9,684 nt of DNA from Chloroflexota bacterium (GTDB lineage Bacteria > Chloroflexota > Dehalococcoidia > Dehalococcoidales > JAUYDJ01): assembly GCA_030690025.1 (NCBI GenBank), contig JAUYDJ010000268.1, positions 1 through 9,684 of the forward strand, read 5' to 3'. Positions 6,034 through 9,684 of the stretch are shown here, piece after piece. The translations under genes were made by a program, and so were the position numbers. The first letter of the stretch is position 1, and the number at the start of each line of letters is the position of its first letter. The notes under the pieces are model-generated. The model saw only the letters and a program-made list of their open reading frames with translations, searched no databases and was not told the origin of the DNA.

Positions 6034-7377
6034 CTATCCGGAAGTAAAGCTAACATTTGGCACAAAAATAGTTGGAGCGCTGACCTCGCTTTGCAGGGCA
6101 GTAAGGGCACACTTCACGATTTCTCGCCGTATGGTCAAGTCCGCTTCAGGCGGCACATTCGGGTCCCCGAGGGGGTGAGGTATCTTGGTACCAGTCACCA
6201 CCCGGTTAGCCCCGATTTGCCTGGATATGGAGACCATGGCGGTAATGTGGGCAGCAGGTATGCCGCCACGTTCAATCTCTTTGACAATCACAGCGCCGCT
6301 GCGAGTACAGGTACCTCAGGTTGACACGAAAAGAACGCCATCAATGCCCTCGGCCTTCATATCCGTCACCATCTCCCGTCCGATTCGTTGCATCACCGGG
6401 ATGGCGGCATTGACGCCAGTAGTCATGTAGTAGTACGGGTAGAGTTTGGCGAACACGCCTTCTCTTTCCAGTTGTCGGGCAGCATCAAGCGGCACACCAA
6501 AATTGGGGTTATCTCTCATGAAGACATTGTTGTAGCCGGCATGCAAAACGTCCCAGCCGGTGCCCTTCATGGTGTCCAGCTTGCTAATATCGTATTTGCG
6601 CCACTGGTTATTGCGGTAGGCTTTGAAACCATCGGGGTTACCCTGCGGCATGACGCCGCTGCTGGTGGCCAGAGTGATGGTGGCCCCTCTAATATTGACG
6701 ATGCGTGGGGCTACCGGGGCCGCTTCGAGGTGTTCTACTGGTATCTCGGTGGTGAACGGACGGCCGGCGATTTTATCCAGCAGCATGTCAACCGCACGGT
6801 CCACCCCGGTCTTGCTCGCTTTCTCATCCTGGCGGAAGCCCCGCGGAATGTAGCCTTCCTCGGCAGCGGGACCAATGGCTGCACCGGCCGCCAGCTTAGC
6901 GAGAAATGTGGCCATTCTGGGTAGTGTTTCGCCCATACCGGAGACAATTTCGGTGGTGGGCAAGGCGAAGACTCTTCTGTCGCGGTACTGTTTGTAGGTC
7001 TCTATGCCCGGGTTTTCCGGATGCATGGCCGTCACGCAGTCTAAACCCAGCGATACGTTCACGGCATGACAGACCTCGGCGCAGGCGAAGCCGTATCTAC
7101 CCGAGGCAAAGGCCGGTCCGGCCACCAGCATTTTGACATTGTGGTCCTGGGCAATCTTCACTATTGCCCTGGTAGCTTCATCGGTGTGGTTGTTGAAATA
7201 GTCGTCGCCGCAATAGGCGGTAACCACAATCTCGGCGGAGTCCTTCAGGAGTTCCTGGAGGCGTTTCCCCGGGCCAATCGTGCCCTGGCGGTGGCCAACC
7301 GGTACATCGGCCTTATCCTCACCGCCAATACCGGCGAAGAACTGATTAACATAGTGCATAACTCGAATTTTGGGCAC
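6034..7377 (-). CDS. grdB: GrdB-like selenoprotein of reductase component B (copy 1, Sec354)
   Basis: 447 residues when TGA at 6316-6318 is read as Sec. Start is GTG at 7375-7377 with GAGGTG just upstream. The N-terminus (MHYVNQFFAGIGGEDKAD), GPAFASGRYGFACAEVCHAV and the C-terminal half match GrdB/GrdF/GrdH, the Sec subunit that binds glycine, sarcosine or betaine with GrdE and passes a carboxymethyl group to GrdA. The Sec lies in VST-U-GTCTRSG. Known GrdB proteins have UxxCxxC here, so the third residue is changed to Ser, as in copy 2. Downstream, the family end (KEIERGGIPAAHITAM, then PHPLGDPNVPPEADL) runs to TAG at 6034-6036. A SECIS-like hairpin follows the UGA. Without Sec the gene would appear as two ORFs (6316-7377 and 6034-6291). 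Substrate class cannot be told from sequence. Confidence 0.9.
6288..6304 (-). promoter_or_regulatory. Bacterial SECIS-like hairpin of grdB copy 1
   Basis: On the minus strand TCGCAGC pairs with GCTGTGA through 7 bp (one G-U) around a GGC loop, starting 12 nt after the UGA. The loop starts 19 nt after it. The same structure with compensating base changes occurs in copy 2, which supports selection for pairing. Confidence 0.75.
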
Positions 7378-7463
7378 TGTTGCACCTCACTTTCCGGCAA
7401 GCCTTATCGATAACAAGCTGAATGGGCCATTTCCGGTAGAATATTCGATTTGGATGATAGTTT

Positions 7464-8777
7464 TCAATATTCCTCAGCGGCCAAGCTCATAGTGCCGAAC
7501 CAGTCCGGGGCGCCGGTGACCGGATAATAGCTGTTCCAGGTTATCTCGCTCCACGGCGAGAACGGTTTATCGCCGGGCTCGGCTATTACCATTTGTCCTT
7601 CTTCTGCGCCTATAACCCTGGATGGCGCCGGAAGTTTCAGCTCGGCCTCGTGGCTGCCGGTGGAAACCATTGCCGTAGCCTCGGGCACGTAAACGAGGAG
7701 CGGCGGCTCCGACCCATCTGCGCTGCCCCACTCCGGGTTGAGCAGGACTGTCTTTATGCCCTTCTTTTCACACGCCTGCAGTGTCATTATCACATCCTCG
7801 AAGTTGGCGCCCGACCCCGTAGTCCTGGTTATGATGACGCCATCCGCCCCGAGCATTTTCGCCATCTCCGAAGCGCAGCTGGCGCTGACATGTTTGCCAA
7901 GCTCGGACTCAAAACGGGTGCGCTGCATTATCACCCCCAGGAAATTGAGCCTCTTGCCGTGCTCACGGAACAGCCGGTAGACTACGGCCTGGTTCATCCA
8001 GTGCCAGGTGGTGGACTTGCGGCCATGTCCCTGGCGGGTATCCGTGGTTATGACACCGTCAAAGAGCTCCTGAGGGCGAATCAGAAACGGCATGACATCA
8101 TGCAGGCAGTAGCCGTAGTAGGCCACAAAAGAATGCGGGTTATAGGCCAGCGTCATAAAGCTTAGCACGTAAATGACTTTCGGCAGGGAATCATCGACCT
8201 TGAACAGCGCGAAGCTTTCAATGTTCTCCGGCTTGAGATTCCTGGTCGTCTCCGCCAGCCGGTTGGCTAACTTCAACTCCGCCATCATGATGGCGGTATG
8301 GGCATCCAGCTCGCTGATGCCATCGATAAGCTTCATCACGGGTACGATGTTTATGGTTGAACTGAAGGGAGTGACGGCGGCGCCCGGCCCCCACATATCC
8401 ACGGTGCCGGCATTTGCCGCGTTGTTACCGCTCAGGATGGTTGGCTTGTACTGCGCCGAAGGCATCACAGTAATACCGGAAAGGCGGTTGGTTCTACCGG
8501 TGCCAACACTCTCCACCGGGCCAAGGACTCCCGGAAAGACGCACCCCGGGCCGGATACTTTAACCCGCGGCTCGACTACGTCCCTGATAAAGACAATCCT
8601 GGTTTTTTCGCCCGGCAGTGCCATATCTATATCGGCGGAGGCAACTCTTTTATCCTCTTTGATGAGCGAGACCAGTTCATCCTTGTCAATCTCAAGAATG
8701 CCATCTTTGTAAGCGGTCTTCTGACCGAAACGGGCATTTTTCACCGGATAGGTGGCTAATTCTAATTTCGTATCCAA
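7464..8777 (-). CDS. grdE: Glycine/sarcosine/betaine reductase component B, GrdE-like subunit (copy 2)
   Basis: 437 residues from a TTG at 8775-8777. Reasons for this start: it gives (M)DTKLELATYPVKN, aligned with copy 1; AGGAGGT lies 8 nt upstream and overlaps the grdB TAG stop at 8791-8793; and the longer open frame to 8876 would overlap grdB with sequence lacking family similarity. Adjacent CTG codons are alternatives. Family segments include VEPRVKVSGPGCVFPG, VDMWGPGAAVTP, RPQELFDGVITTD, GKRLNFLGVIMQRTRFE and VSTGSHEAELKLPAPSRVIG. The pyruvoyl-Cys region reads ITTDTRQGHG, again without Cys. The protein ends at TGA 7464-7466. This TGA is taken as a true stop because copy 1 ends at the equivalent place and no SECIS-like hairpin follows. 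It lies 86 nt upstream of grdB copy 1. Confidence 0.84.
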   Translation of the reverse strand: MDTKLELATYPVKNARFGQKTAYKDGILEIDKDELVSLIKEDKRVASADIDMALPGEKTRIVFIRDVVEPRVKVSGPGCVFPGVLGPVESVGTGRTNRLSGITVMPSAQYKPTILSGNNAANAGTVDMWGPGAAVTPFSSTINIVPVMKLIDGISELDAHTAIMMAELKLANRLAETTRNLKPENIESFALFKVDDSLPKVIYVLSFMTLAYNPHSFVAYYGYCLHDVMPFLIRPQELFDGVITTDTRQGHGRKSTTWHWMNQAVVYRLFREHGKRLNFLGVIMQRTRFESELGKHVSASCASEMAKMLGADGVIITRTTGSGANFEDVIMTLQACEKKGIKTVLLNPEWGSADGSEPPLLVYVPEATAMVSTGSHEAELKLPAPSRVIGAEEGQMVIAEPGDKPFSPWSEITWNSYYPVTGAPDWFGTMSLAAEEY

Positions 8778-8790
8778 CAGCAGGTACCTC

Positions 8791-9684
8791 CTACTTGGCC
8801 GTGAACGTAATTTTGGGCGTAAAAACAGTGGGCTGCTCCACATCGGTCTGCAGGACTTCCAGCGCCGTGCGCACAATCTCTTTCCTCAGCGCACGGTCGG
8901 CATCCGGCGGGGCACTGGGGTCGCCGCATGGGTGGGGGACGCTGGTCCCGGCGACTATTCTATTAGCCCTTGTCTGCTTGCCGACCATTGTCATGGCCGT
9001 AATCTGGACCACGGGAATGCCCGCCCTATCGATTTCCTTGGCTATCGTAGCGCCGCTACGAGTGCAGGTGCCTCAGGCCGAGGTAAGAATAGCAGCGTCT
9101 ATGCCTTCGGTTTTCATATCTCGGGCAATCTCCGCGCCGATTGTCTGCATTGCGGTGACAAACCCCATATTACCGGTTGTGATGTAGAAATAAGGATAAA
9201 GGTTGCCAAAGGCACCCTCTTTTTCCAGCGCCCGGGCAGCATCCAGCGGAACGGCGTAATTGGCGTTTTCCGTCACCCAGGGAGTGGTGTAGCCGCCGTG
9301 TACCGCGTTCCATTTCGAGTCCTGCATTGAATTCAGTTCGCCTATGGGGTATTTCCGCCACTGGGTATTACGGTATATCTTGAATCCGTCCGGGTTACCC
9401 GGCGGGACGACGCCCATGGTGGTAACGAGCGCGATTTTTGCCTTTTTCATATCCTGAATGGCTGGGGAGGCAGGTACCTGCTGGAAATCTATCAGAGGAA
9501 TTTCGGTGGTGAAGGGGTTGCCGGCGATTTTATCCAGCAGCATATCCACCGCCCGTTCGGCGCCGCTTTTCTTCTGGGGGCGATTGAATCTCAAGCCGCG
9601 GGTAATGTATCCTTCCGCAGCGGCCGGGCCCATCACCGTCCCACCCGCCAGCTTCACAGCGCATTTAGCCATCCTGGACAGTGC
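8791..9684 (-). CDS. grdB: GrdB-like selenoprotein of reductase component B (copy 2, 5' end outside window)
   Basis: The last 297 residues are visible; by comparison with copy 1 about 150 N-terminal residues lie beyond the right edge. The TGA at 9073-9075 is read as Sec in TSA-U-GTCTRSG, followed by KEIDRAGIPVVQITAMT and PHPCGDPSAPPDADRAL, to TAG at 8791-8793. Exactly 93 residues follow Sec, as in copy 1. The UxxCxxC motif of classical GrdB is UxxCxxS here too. Other shared segments are GPAAAEGYITRG, VDMLLDKIAGNPFTTEIP, GNPDGFKIYRNTQWRKYPIG, and YAVPLDAARALEKEGAF. The gene starts the visible part of a grdB-grdE-grdB-grdE array, and its stop codon overlaps the grdE ribosome-binding site. Confidence 0.9.
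9045..9061 (-). promoter_or_regulatory. Bacterial SECIS-like hairpin of grdB copy 2
   Basis: On the minus strand TCGTAGC pairs perfectly with GCTACGA (7 bp) around a GGC loop, starting 12 nt after the UGA. Compared with copy 1, one C-G pair is replaced by U-A and one G-U by G-C, so pairing is kept while bases change. Confidence 0.78.

Noticed and set aside
7464..7466. TGA at the end of grdE copy 2 as a further Sec codon.
   Set aside because: The paralogue ends at the equivalent place with TAG, the downstream sequence is A/T-rich without a suitable hairpin, and no family sequence continues after it.
7593..8165. 190-codon plus-strand open frame opposite grdE copy 2.
   Set aside because: It is antisense to a well-supported gene and its translation shows no family features; the same applies to the long plus-strand frames at 8752-9330, 8173-8712 and 6388-6924.
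8778..8876. N-terminal extension of grdE copy 2 up to an ATG at 8876.
   Set aside because: The extra 33 residues overlap the grdB end in another frame, are not family-like, and the AGGAGGT just before the TTG at 8777 explains initiation.

Overview
This 9.7 kb window comes from an anaerobic bacterium that decodes UGA as selenocysteine (Sec). Four genes are interrupted by an in-frame TGA at a position where relatives carry a conserved Cys or Sec. In all four the protein family continues in the same frame after the TGA, and a 7-8 bp hairpin with a 3-nt, G-starting loop lies 10-12 nt downstream, which is the layout of a bacterial SECIS. A simple ORF caller would truncate or split all four. The glycine-reductase-like gene pairs together with glgC would suit a Dehalococcoidia-like Chloroflexota or a similar strict anaerobe. 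That placement is inference from gene content, not from a marker gene.

Layout. (1) Positions 1-2296, minus strand: a sigma70-type promoter with a palindromic operator-like site, then a Sec-containing SAM methyltransferase of the ArsM type, a small Sec-containing DsrE-family protein, and a permease of the ArsP/DUF318 type that runs off the left edge. An exact 18-bp inverted repeat flanks the DsrE gene. (2) 2297-2955: a largely non-coding stretch with possible promoters in both directions and a 37-codon minus-strand ORF that may be an aroF remnant. (3) 2956-4573, plus strand: a small DUF2934 protein and a complete glgC (ADP-glucose pyrophosphorylase). (4) 4721-9684, minus strand: two tandem grdB-grdE-like pairs, the upstream grdB being cut by the right edge. 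Transcription of glgC and the grd cluster converges near 4574-4720.

How the genes may work together. The left operon looks like a metalloid methylation and efflux unit in which two of three proteins carry Sec: a methyltransferase whose arsenic-ligand Cys position is Sec, a possible thiol/selenol carrier, and an exporter for methylated product. The right cluster encodes two divergent paralogues of the substrate-binding component B of glycine/sarcosine/betaine reductase. Both grdB copies keep Sec but change the third residue of the UxxCxxC motif to Ser. Both grdE copies appear to lack the Cys that becomes the pyruvoyl group. Their substrate and chemistry may therefore differ from classical glycine reductase. 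No grdA, grdC or grdD is visible here.
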